Source: Catenaria anguillulae PL171 (Eukaryota; Blastocladiomycota; Blastocladiomycetes; Blastocladiales; Catenariaceae). Taken from it: a stretch of DNA of 64,000 nt. Location: contig MCFL01000011.1 in assembly GCA_002102555.1 (NCBI GenBank), positions 186,001 to 250,000 on the forward strand, in the 5' to 3' direction. Below, piece by piece: positions 1-10,010 of the stretch. A model generated the notes under the pieces. That model worked only from the letters and a program-made list of their open reading frames with translations, was not told the origin of the DNA and did no database searches. Position 1 is the stretch's first letter. The number at the start of each line of letters is the position of its first letter. The translations under genes and the position numbers were made by a program.

Positions 1-330
1 GACTTTGACTCTGCCGAATCCACCGAGCCGACGCAATCCTGGGAGCTCGTTTCTCCCGACGATGTTGTGCGCGCAATGGACGCGCAGGGCGGCGTTGTTG
101 AGTACCCGACCCGAGTGGCCAAGTTTGGTGCTGTGCGCTCCTTGACCATGTTCATTCCTGCCAACTTTGGCGCCGATACCTCCATTGTCAATTACATTGG
201 GCTTCGTGGCGACTTTACCCCTCTCAACAAGGATCCCATCATTACAATGTACGAAGCCGCTGCGAATCCTGCCGACCATGCGCCGATTGTGGGCACAGAT
301 CCCCTGTCTGCACAAAAGCCTGGGTTGTAG
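1..330 (+). CDS. PITH-domain protein, C-terminal part (gene starts outside the window)
   Basis: The frame is open from base 1 to a TAG at 328-330 and gives about 109 residues. The segment with SLTMFIPANFG, SIVNYIGLRGDFT and YEAAANPADH matches the end of the PITH (DUF1000) domain, where IxYIGLKG and a closing YEAxPNPADH are characteristic. PITH domains occur in thioredoxin-like protein 1 and in PITHD1-type proteins linked to the proteasome. No thioredoxin part is visible because the upstream portion is missing, so the subfamily cannot be decided. The family assignment is good; the function is inference. Confidence 0.8.
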   Translation, partial: DFDSAESTEPTQSWELVSPDDVVRAMDAQGGVVEYPTRVAKFGAVRSLTMFIPANFGADTSIVNYIGLRGDFTPLNKDPIITMYEAAANPADHAPIVGTDPLSAQKPGL

Positions 331-582
331 GAAGCATTTCTTTTCACGCCTCTTGTATAGTTGCAAGCTTCGCATTTGTTTTTGCACTTTTTATCTTCTT
401 GCTTTTTGGGTGCTCTATATTCAACATGTAACGACTCAGGACAGGAATACTGCCCGTAATTCACCAAGACGCAAGTGTTGACTTCTGAACGCGTTTTGCA
501 GACAAGGATCCTGAGCAAAGGAAGACCAACAACCTGGCCAAACTCGAATGCATGCGAGATAGAGCAATTGCAACGACCCATC

Positions 583-2965
583 ATGCCCATTCCAGCACCG
601 CCAGCTGCTGCAGGTGGCCTCGTCCGCACCGATCAAGCATCCTCCAGCTCTCCAACAGCCGCTGCATCATCACTGCCGCGCGAACTCCTTCGTTGGCTGG
701 CGTCTTTGGACTTGACGTATCCAGTAAAAAATCCCCGTCGGTCCCTGTCCAATGGCTACTTGGTCTCTGAGATTCTATACCGGTATTACCCAAAAGATGT
801 CCCGCTTCATGGAATGGATATTGGGACAGGTCGCCGGGCACGGGCAAGCAACTGGGGTGTACTGGAGCGACTGTTTACGGTACGCAGTTCGCAATAAGGC
901 AAGTCAGAGAAACATAGATGAACCATTTGGGACAACTAGAAACTGGACATCAACGTACCAAAAGAAGCAATTTCCAACACAATGGACGAGCTCCCAGGTG
1001 CAGTTGACACCGTTCTCGGCGCGATTTATGAGCATGTACACCGCCGAAAGTACGTTTGGAATACATGTACTTTCATGGCTGGAGACTAATTGCTCAAGTA
1101 TTGCAGCCTCCAGGCACGCTCGTCCAGAGCACTTGATGATTCGGGAGCCAGCAACAAGTCGCACGATCAAAGCGGATACTTTGGACGTCAGCTCAACGCT
1201 CCAATTGTTGAATCCGACAAGATTATCACGACAGCAGCGGCAGCCACGTTGCTGAGTCTCGATGCCATCCCACCAAGCAAGATTTTGGTCTGGGACCTGT
1301 TTGTGAGTGTGACGGGAATTCGTGACTGGGCCGATGTTGACAAGCAGCCGGACCGTTTTGATCCCATGGTCGTCATTAACAAGATTGAAAAGAAGGCCAT
1401 CGAATTTGGTGTGGCTTTTAAGACGGATTCCAAACCAAACATTCTGCACCTCTTGTCGTTCCTGTGGTCAGCGTTTCGCCTAGAGCCTACCAGCTTGGCA
1501 TTCAACAGTACGTTTCCGTTATTCCCTCGCTTCCAATGCGACACAACGGACTAAATCACAACTGAAAAACATTGGACAGTTGCCTCGGAACTGCTCATTG
1601 TTCTCTCCCCGCAATTGCTCTCCAACCCGCATCACCTACGCGACACCATAGTCCACGGCCTCGATCCACTTCTCCCTCTCACGCAACTTCCCATGCTCGA
1701 ACAGAAGCTCGGCGTCATGTCCAAAGTGATTGCTGCATACTTGGCACGCCCACTGCCCACCGCTGCCTCAGCGTCCATTTATACAAACCCAGCCGCGGGC
1801 GTTGACTTGACCTTGCTTCACTACTTCAAGACAAATCTCCCGCTTCCGCTACTTGCCAGTTTTCTTGCCGGCATTGGCACATATCCGGGTGATGCCGCGT
1901 TTTGGGATCACGAGGTGACCACCATCATCCAGCAAGCCGAGCGCGAGGGCAACGGGCAGCTCGCACGTGCGACAGTTTCCCTCGTGGGCAGCCTGGTCAA
2001 GGCGACCGGACGCATGAATCAGGCTATGAGCGTGTTCTTGCGCAAAGCGGTCGAGTCGTCGCCCATTTCACCCGAAGCAGCACCAACGCTTGCGCTTGCC
2101 GTCTTGAACGTGATTGAAGGTTTAGGAATCGACGCGACGGCCGGTGGGTGGGAATTGTTCGCATTTGCACGAGCCGCGAGCATCATGACAGACTCTGAGG
2201 CTGCGCTGCTGGTTGCGCACAGCGCAATCGCCATGATTGGCGAGTATCCGATGTTGTCGGGAACCATTGTGCGTCTGCTCTCGGCAGTGCCCGATGCCGT
2301 GTTGCACGAGGTGACCAATGGACAAGTCTCGGTGCAACCCATTGCGTACCTGGCACCCGCCTGGGTTGGACCACTTTCGCATCTCTTGGCGGATCAAGTC
2401 ACAAGGAGTGCTTTGGCCATGGGAGTTGCCGCAAATGTACGTGCAGTATTCCCTGACCGGTCTCTGTTTCCTTGATCTTACTCAACATCATCATACACAC
2501 TAATGTGTCAAGTCCGGGACGCTTTCTATCATCACCATCGAGCCGCTCTTACCATACCTCGTGTGCGCCGATTCCACAACAAACCTGGCGCTTCTCCGCA
2601 GCGCCGCAAATGACCTGCTGGCACACCCATCGCCCACAACCTGGGCATTTCTCCGCAGTCTCTGTGCCTCTATTCCCATGTCCACTGCGAGCTTGGGTGT
2701 CCAACCGTCGTCTTCCGAGTTGGATAGCCTCGTGTACTCGCTTGCCACGGGCATCGTTGCCCTGCTCGTCTTTCACATGGCCCACCAGCAGCATCCTGCT
2801 TGGGCCCGGACAGCGCGGGATGATGTGATGAGCGCGACATATGCTCACAATCTGGCTGACTCTGGAAGACCAACCGGAAAGACGGTATGGAATGTGGTTG
2901 GGGTCAAGGTGGAAGAGATTTGGAAGGAAGCAGTGGGGAAGGAGATGAGACTTGGAGGTGAGTAA
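583..2965 (+). CDS. CH-like domain protein of the sperm/flagellar type (SPATA4/SPEF-like N-terminus), five exons
   Basis: Proposed exons are 583-879, 940-1049, 1107-1507, 1580-2436 and 2513-2965; they sum to 2118 nt (705 aa) with consistent phases. Introns carry GTACGC/GTACGT donors and TAG/CAG/AAG acceptors. Residues about 25-130 (LPRELLRWLASLDLTYPVKN, LSNGYLVSEI, RYYPKDV) match the CH_2/DUF1042 calponin-homology-like domain of spermatogenesis-associated and sperm flagellar proteins, which act on microtubules of motile cilia. The remaining 570 residues form an alpha-helical region I do not recognise; a hydrophobic stretch lies near the C-terminus (LATGIVALLVFHMA). The ATG at 583 is the first Met that keeps the domain whole. 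A flagellar role is inferred from the domain and would fit a zoosporic fungus. Confidence 0.75.
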
Positions 2966-3105
2966 GAATACCTCGATTGAAGCACTCTTGTGTATTTGCA
3001 AGTTATCCCTAACATAAACCCCATAGACTAAGTTGATTTTTTTTACAAGCACACTGCCCGCGTAGTAGGCCTGCAGCGGATCACTATACACGAGTGCTCC
3101 TCACT

Positions 3106-3906
3106 TCATGCCCCTTTGGGAGCATTTGCGGCATCTGCTTGCAGCATGTCCTCGAGCAACTTTTCCGTCTCCAACATGAGCGTGCGACCTTCTTCAATCC
3201 TCTTTCGCGTGCGCCTTAGCTGCAGGGCAACGCTACTCACGGCCAACGCCCTCGCCATCTCTGGGTGCTCGACCGCTGGAAAGATCCAGTCGAGTGCCAC
3301 CGTTAGCGCCTGGCATGCGGCATCTGCGATTTTCGACAACAGCGGTGCCTTTTGCGATCCAGCCGGGTCGGACAACTTGTGCTCTCTGGTATTCACAAAA
3401 AACAACCGCGGTGGATTGAGCCCAACGGACGCTGGCCGGCTTGGATCGTCGACAACGAAACACCGCCCAAGTTGGGCAAGCTCTTGATCTTGGCCCAAGT
3501 CATCCAAAGTCGTCACCGTGTGTGTGAACTGGACAATGCCCGATGGCTCCGAGAGCAGCGTGTCTTGAAATAGCTGCTCATTTCGCTCATGCGCGAGCTC
3601 TCGTTCGACGGAATCTTCGCGCGCCTTGGCGAGAAACGAAGCGAGGTTGTTGATTTTGGTTTGATGCGGTGAGTAAGGAAATGCAGGCGACCTTTCGGAA
3701 ATGGACTCGCTGTCATTTGAGGAATGATTGCCGGAGGAAATCATGTGCGGAGGAGAAGGGAGTAAGGGCCCCTTTTGCTGAAGGTCGGGTCGCGACCTCT
3801 GATTGCATCCCCTCCCGCATGGGCACATATTGGGCTGGGTAACAGTATTTACGGTATTGACCGGTGCACCGGTGCTTGACACTCCATTGCGGATAGAGTC
3901 TGCCAT
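3106..3906 (-). CDS. Hypothetical protein, distant paralogue of the gene at 16384-17283
   Basis: Single-exon frame of 266 aa. I chose the ATG at 3906 because it sits in an ACCATGG context; the frame is open further upstream to 4008. The N-terminal 90 residues are Ser/Pro-rich and probably disordered. The C-terminal 150 residues look folded: LDDLGQDQELAQLGRCFVVD, an amphipathic segment, then a basic helix (ALQLRRTRKRIEEGRTLMLE). This half aligns by eye with the 299-aa protein at 16384-17283 (DDL, CxVV, a central hydrophobic region, then xRRxKxE helices). No known family is recognised. Confidence 0.55.
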   Translation of the reverse strand: MADSIRNGVSSTGAPVNTVNTVTQPNMCPCGRGCNQRSRPDLQQKGPLLPSPPHMISSGNHSSNDSESISERSPAFPYSPHQTKINNLASFLAKAREDSVERELAHERNEQLFQDTLLSEPSGIVQFTHTVTTLDDLGQDQELAQLGRCFVVDDPSRPASVGLNPPRLFFVNTREHKLSDPAGSQKAPLLSKIADAACQALTVALDWIFPAVEHPEMARALAVSSVALQLRRTRKRIEEGRTLMLETEKLLEDMLQADAANAPKGA

Positions 3907-4236
3907 GGTTTTATCTGGATTCGTTTTCCCCGTCAGCGACTTGACAGGACGATATCGCACTTCTGGAAACCGTCCTGCGAACAACTTGCAGTGCCAGACG
4001 TGACTCACCCCTTCACTGCAGACATGATTACCTTACTCACCACATGTTCCACTACATGGCCCAAGGCGCAGCGGTTTGCTACGAGCAGCACGCAAATGTG
4101 CGATTCAACGTTCGCAGCAGCTCCCTCCCGAGCGGCAACTTGAAGAGGGACAAATGATAAAATTGCCCCCCCACCCCCCAGCTCACCTCACAGACTCAAG
4201 CTACGCCGTTTATGCTTTCCACACAATCCCGCCATC

Positions 4237-4748
4237 ATGTCAGTGCTCTCCTCGTCAATTCTCCGCCCCGCGCTCCGCCTCGTCCTGCTGGCCTCAGCCG
4301 TCGCCGTACACGCATACATGAGCGACTGCTTTGCCGTCATCATGTCCTGCGACCTCGTGTTTACGCTTGTCGCTGGCCAATCGCCCGCCCAAAGCTTGGA
4401 CCAGTGCTGACCCGCCATGCACGCAAAACGGGAGCTGTGTACCGCGCCGACGCACGGACTTGTTAATTCAAGGTTCGTCATCGTGGTACTTGCATTGCCC
4501 AGGACGGTCTCTAACGTCGTCGTCCTCACAGAATCGCGCAAAGATGTCGGTTCCACGGCACTTGAGCGCGCCATTTGCTTCGTACGACATCCCTGGCTTT
4601 GACGTGCATAGCGGCTCGTCGTATGCAGAGGCACCAGTATGGCAATTGTGACGTTACTGTGCAAAATGGAGGCAGGTTTTGGTGCAAGCAGTTTGACCAG
4701 TGCGACAAATGCACGCTGCTCGTGACGATGCCAAAGTGTATCCGGTAA
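4237..4748 (+). pseudogene. Decayed copy of the small secreted Cys-containing protein family
   Basis: The 5' part encodes a signal-peptide-like start (MSVLSSSILRPALRLVLLAS) and a region resembling the first-exon Cys segment of the family. The 3' part contains SYDIPGFDV and then, one base out of frame, NGGRFWCKQFDQCDKCTLLV, which aligns with NGGRVWCKKFPRCDNCRLIF of intact relatives at 17805-18393 and 24042-24654. The frame is broken near 4404 (in-frame TGA) and again near 4630, where the DIPGFD part and the WCKQF part lie in different frames. An unusual intron cannot be excluded, but a frameshifted relic is the simpler reading. Confidence 0.6.
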
Positions 4749-4828
4749 ACCCAAGCAAAACTTCGGTGAATAAATAGAGTTGTTGCAAATACATGCACAA
4801 CACCTTCAGTCCGCCACGATTCGTCTTT

Positions 4829-7263
4829 TCACCTTGCAACCCGTTGTCGTTGCGATCTCGGGCTGCTTGCTGACCACATCCAACCGCCCGCCAACGCCTT
4901 CGCCCGCGAACTCAACACGTCGCCTTGGCCTTGGGCTCTTGTCAAGCTCGCTGGGAACAGAGGATCGATTGGGACCCACTCTGGGTCGACTTTTGGTGCG
5001 ACTTTCTTGCGCTGCCACCCATGTGAATCGTCACGTCCAGGCTCAACGACGGGTGTGGATGCATATCGGATCGATTCGGAGGGCCGGGCGTGTCGAGAGC
5101 GGTTCATTGGAACGGGCAGCATTTGAGTCGCGGGTGTGGATGCCAACACGGCCCAGACGTGGTCGGCCGTCGGGTCGGGATGCAAGTCAGTGGTCGGAGG
5201 TTGGCGGATCATGGGAGGGGCAATGTACGGGTGCGTGGGCGAGTTGGTGCGGTATGGGGAGCGGGACGCGAGTGTGTCCCCGAGAGGATATGTTGCCATA
5301 ACGGATTGGGAGCGGGGTGTGGGGTTGATGTTGTGGTTTCGTTGATGGCCGGTAGGTGAAGTAGACAACGGGGATGGACGGGGCGAGCCGCGACGGGGAT
5401 ATTGAGCAGAAGTTGAGTTGTGGCGAGTTCGGTCGGTCTGTGCATGAGCGTATCGAGACGATTCTTCAACCCGTCGTCGTGCTTCAGACCGTTGCACGCG
5501 CGATGCCGGTGGATACAGGTAATCGTCGTGACCGCCGCGAGCCACGGAATCAACGACTGCGGAATCGTCGTCCTCAAAATCCCCGGTCTCATCGTCTGTC
5601 AACGGCGCAGTTTGAACTGAATCATCCCGGTACATCTTGACTCGACCGGCCTGTCTGGCGACCTCAACCTCACCCTCATCCACGCCCCATGCCGTTTGCG
5701 CCGCATCATCTCTCACCGTCCTGACCCTGCTTGCACTCTTGGTCTCCATAACTGGCTCTCTTGCTGGCGGGTGCACTGGCCGTCCACGCCACGGCTCACA
5801 AAACGACCGCGTGTACTCGGTCGAGTACATGTACCGCCTTGCGCGATCACGATCGAGCATTTCGGCTTGCGGCTCTGTGCGCATTTTTGCCGCGAGCGAC
5901 TTGGGACGCGCTGGTCCGCCATCAAGACCCAGTGCCGGTACGCTGAACCGATCTGGGGTTGGGCCGAGAAGGAGCGAGTCGGTGGATAAGAGTCGCTGGT
6001 GTGGGTACATGGACAGCGATTTGCGCGGTGGCGGAGGCGGATGATGGAGCAGGGATTGCCGGATGGATTCGGATTGTGCATGGGTTTTGGGTGCTTGCGA
6101 GAGGTGGACGCGGGTTTGGGTTTGCATCTGATGGGCATTGATTGGTGGATAGAGTCAGTGAGTTTCGGCGGTAGCAACTTGGCGGACCTGGGTCGAGAAA
6201 CATGCGTGAGTACCTCGTTTGGTGGCACGTTGGCATTGAAAGACCTGTGCTGATCGGTGCCCTGCCCATAAGCAAAGAAGATGCCATTCTTTGGATACGC
6301 CGTGCCGCTGCGATCGAGACTCTCGCGAGCATTGTCGTGGCTCTTGCGATGCTGCATGATCTCGACGGTGCTTGCGGGAGGGAGACCAGGTGACGGGAAA
6401 GGCTGAGCTTGGACCGCAGTCGACGTGCGTGTCGCGCGACGATGTCGACGATGGTGACTTGGGGATTGGGAATGTGAAGAGATCGAGGTTTGAACGGCCG
6501 AGTCGACAGACTCGGAGATACGGACGTGACGGCCGTTTTCACGGTGTTGGCTACGGTGTCGGGTGCGACTGTGCACGAGGATTGGACGTGACGATACGGT
6601 ACGAGTCGTCGGTGGCGGTGAGTGAGTCGAAGTGGATCGACTGCGACGTGTGCAACGGCCGTGACTGCGACTGCGACTGCGACTGCGACTGCGGTGGCTG
6701 TGGCTGTGGCGAATGCGATGAGTGGCCGTGGCCCTTGAGTGTACGTGAGGTTCATGGAAGCCCGAGTCAACGTGGACGTGCTGTCGTTGGTCGTTGTCGC
6801 TGTCGGAATCGCTTGGCACGCTGTCAGTGTCTGAAGACGATGGCGACACCGAGTACGGTCGGCGAATCATTCCCCTTCTTGGCTTACTTGCCTCACCTGC
6901 TCGATACAGTTCCCGATCCGCTCGCTGGCTCCGCACGCCTGGGGTCACGGTGGACGCACTTTTCCGAATTGATTGCCGCTGGACAAAGCGGTCTTGGCCA
7001 TCTGCCCAAGGCTCGGACGACAGTGAAGCACTGTGTGAACGATCCTCCTCCTCTTCCTCAAGATCGCTCTCGTCGTCATCCATCAAGACCCATTCCCACT
7101 GCTTAGCGCCGGATTCCAACCCGTCCATGTGTCCATCCACACGCATAAACGCTCGCGTGCTCGGCGCCGCCCGCCGACTTGTGTAAGCGGTGCCACTGCC
7201 GACTTGAGGCGACCTTGATGAGTGATCTAAAGCTCGAGACCTCGCAGAGTGATTTGAGCTCAT
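4829..7263 (-). CDS. Large disordered Ser/Arg/His-rich protein, two exons
   Basis: Proposed exon 1 is 7263-6214 and exon 2 is 6127-4829, with an 86-nt intron (donor GTACTC, acceptor CATCAG), phase 0, 782 aa. It is low complexity throughout: an acidic stretch (LEEEEED), an RS run near residue 160 (RSRSRSRSH) encoded by a GACTGC-type hexanucleotide repeat around 6664-6695 on the + strand, and a run of prolines. Short repeated motifs such as DSAVQTS, DDAAQTAW, DDSVQTA and YAHAQTD recur, which may be linear docking motifs. No folded domain is visible. SR content could suggest RNA processing, but that is weak. The long open frames on both sides of the intron support a real gene. Confidence 0.65.
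6660..6700. repeat. GACTGC hexanucleotide microsatellite inside a coding exon
   Basis: About five perfect copies of gactgc, read as GCAGTC on the coding (minus) strand, encode the alternating Ser-Arg run of the surrounding gene. Such repeats change in length readily. Confidence 0.85.
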
Positions 7264-7398
7264 GATGGTTGGGCCACAAGGCTCTGCGCGAATACTGTGG
7301 TGGTCGCGTTGAGAAAAAATCGAAACCAGGCACGCGAGCAATGTAGTCCGGAAGCGACTGATGAAGTAATGTCTTGTCTGTATATGTATGCGGCTCAA

Positions 7399-7933
7399 GG
7401 CCTCATTTCATTGCCAACAGTTTTGCTTGTACATGCATATGTGTACATTAATATACCTCTCGGTACACATGTCCTCAGTGCTTGACCTGGCCAGTGCTGT
7501 ACAAGTACACGTTTAAAAAATACTGATCCACTGGCAGCGTGTGTATGCCAAGCTGGCAGACGGGTTCATGGGTGTGAGGAATGGAACGGCCGCGGCCGCA
7601 AGACCCCCTTTGTCATTGGTATGTACCCGAGCGCAGAGCGCGCGAGTACCTGTGCTGTAACTGACGGGACAGGAAAATTGTTGGGTGCAATTTGCTGTGT
7701 GGTTCCTTTGGAGTGGGGCTGGGATCTGGATCTCAAGTGGACCCCCGATCCGACGCGCGATCGTTGGCTTGGCTCCGCAATTCCAAAACAGTCCCTGTTG
7801 GTATGTATATACTTGCAGAGGGATTGATCCGATCTGAATGACTTGACTTGAAAGCTCTCTAAAGATAATTCATACCACATATGAACCACCTACCAACACC
7901 CGCCGACCCCACATAACCACACGCACCGCCATA
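7399..7933. other. Intergenic region, no supported gene
   Basis: Both flanking genes point outward, so this should contain two divergent promoters. A short + frame at 7621-7827 (start MYPSAERASTCAV) has no recognisable family and no partner exon. I see no clear regulatory motif beyond CA/TA-rich stretches such as tgtacatgcatatgtgtaca near 7430. Confidence 0.4.
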
Positions 7934-8759
7934 ATGAAAATCATTGGCCTGACTGGTGGCATCGCCACCGGCAAATCGTCCGTGTCGCTGCACCTGCGTG
8001 CGTCGGGCATTCCCGTCATCGACTGTGACCTGCTAGCCCGCCAAGTGGTCGAGCCAGGCACGCCCGCACTGCGGTCCATTGTGGCCACGTTTGGCCCCGA
8101 CGTGCTCGTCCAGCCCACGGGCGTGCTCGACCGCGCTAAGCTCGGCGAGCTCATCTTCAACGATCCGGCAAAGCGCAGGCTGTTGAATGCCATCACGCAT
8201 CCGGCGATTCGTAGGGCCATCTTGGCAAGGGTCATTGAGTATTGGCTGAGGGGCGAGGCCATGGTGGTTGTGGATGCACCGTTGCTGGTCGAGAGCGGCT
8301 TGTACAAGTGGATGAGCGAGGTGGTTGTGGTTTACTGGTGTGTATTTACCATGATGATGGTGCTTGCATTGTTCACGACATGTGGTCAAAGTACTGACTG
8401 CCACTCGTCGATTGGACAGCCCGGAAGAAGCGCAACTTGCACGTCTCATGCACCGCGACTCGCTCGACGCATCCGCCGCCCGCGCACGCATCTCTGCGCA
8501 AGCGCCCATGGCTGATAAGATCAAGCTCGCCACACACGTTATAGACAATGCAGGCTCGCTTGACGACTTGTACACGCAAGTGGACGCACTGGTCCCTCGG
8601 CTGCGCCCGCGTGCCTGGAGCGTGTGGATGTGGCGATTGGTGCCGCCCGTGGCGCTACTGGCCATTGTCGGATGGGTAGCCGGGAGGTGGGTGTGGGCAG
8701 GGGCAAGGGGCTTGGTTACGGGCGGAGGCGAGGCAGCTGCGGCAAGGGCGGCCGGTTGA
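7934..8759 (+). CDS. Dephospho-CoA kinase (CoaE/CAB5 type) with C-terminal membrane anchor
   Basis: This enzyme performs the last step of coenzyme A synthesis, ATP-dependent 3'-phosphorylation of dephospho-CoA. Exons 7934-8337 and 8420-8759 join to 247 aa (744 nt, in frame). The P-loop GLTGGIATGKSS lies at residues 5-16, the conserved IDCDLLARQVVEPG follows, then THPAIRRAI and VVVDAPLLVESGLY, all diagnostic of CoaE. After the intron, YCPEEAQLARLMHRD corresponds to the family's conserved LxRLxxRD segment. The C-terminus ends in a hydrophobic segment (VPPVALLAIVGWVAGRWVW), suggesting anchoring to a membrane such as mitochondrion or ER. Confidence 0.93.
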
Positions 8760-9047
8760 GCCGGATCGGTCGCAAAAGTTTTCGATTGCACAACGATCCG
8801 ATGAATGCGTGCATTTGTGTGTTGCAAATATGTACATCAGCCAAGTCTCCAACACCTCCGCGTTGACCCGCACGGGCTCCGCTGTTATTGGCTCGCAGAT
8901 TTCAAGTTGGCAGCGGCCATCTGTCCAGCGGACTGGCATGAGTTTACCAAAGTCATACTTTCTTGTTTACTCAAACCAAACACATCAATGAATGAATAAA
9001 ACATTGACTCGGAGCAACTCGCTCGTGTTCCCACCAACATATGTACC

Positions 9048-9793
9048 ATGTCCACCTCATCCTTCATGTCGGCCCTGCCTCAAGTCCCACCAGTATCCAC
9101 CTCGGCCTCTGATCATGACCTAAAGCCAACCAATGCGACCCCACAATGTTTGGCTAGTCTCGAGGTATATGCATCCATTTGACTTGCACTGCCGTGCATC
9201 TCGCCTGCCAACTTCTCACGCACGCTCCGGGCTCAACCCCCCAGCTTCTGCAATTGCTGGACACAGGGCTTTCCGTCACACACCAACATGATCACACACG
9301 ACCGCGTGCGCCCATGACCGATCCCGATTGGCTTCAAACTCTCCATTCACGCACAGTCAGAGCGTCGGTCGATCCAGAGTCCGAGGCCGCCGAGGCCATT
9401 GCTTGTTTGATTTCCAAGATTCAAGCCGATACCTACCCACTTGGTTTGTCTAGGATTCATTTCAAGTTCTCGCAGAAACGTGCATTCACACCGACTAACT
9501 CGCGGTGGCGCTCTTTTTTTTTTCCGAGTACATACATAGACCAGCGAGGCAAGCTACTGACCGACTTGATTGGCACCCACCTCGACGACTTGACCACGCC
9601 AGCATCGGTGGATGCACTCGTTGGCTGGCTCGAGGCACAGCACGCCCGAAGCGATCTGCACACAACAATCAAGGTTGCGCACAGGGATCAGGCAGCGCTG
9701 GTTGGCATGGTGGGCAAGGTGCTCGGGTATGTGGCCATGCGGCAGCAAGGCTTGTGGAAGCAAGTGCTCAAGGAGCAAACAGACTCGAGTTGA
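9048..9793 (+). CDS. Hypothetical 189-aa protein, three exons
   Basis: Proposed exons 9048-9164, 9245-9443 and 9540-9793 total 570 nt and give 189 aa. Intron 1 has GTATAT/CCCCAG; intron 2 has GTTTGT and a strong polypyrimidine tract before TACATAG. The start ATG lies in ACCATGT. The protein is mostly helical: LELLQLLDTGL, an acidic-basic middle, then DLIGTHLDDLTTPASVDALV and a basic tail. I do not recognise a family. It could be a small mitochondrial or complex subunit, but nothing proves this. Confidence 0.55.
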
Positions 9794-10010
9794 GAAGCAA
9801 GTATGATAGTTGGAGTGTATGCATAAAGGGATGGAAACGATGTTGGGGTGCAAACTGAAACGAAATCAAGGAATCGGAAGGATGTAATCATCCAATCAAG
9901 AAAAAGCATGAGAGCATGGCGGCAAAGACAGAGGAAGTAACAGCATGGAACAAAACACACAAAAAAGAGAGGGACACACGCAAAATCCATCGTCTACATA
10001 TGTAAAAAGT

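Noticed and set aside
5713-6127. Overlapping minus-strand frames as two separate genes
   Set aside because: A phase-0 intron at 6213-6128 joins them into a single product, so the upstream frame's extension past the donor is read-through.
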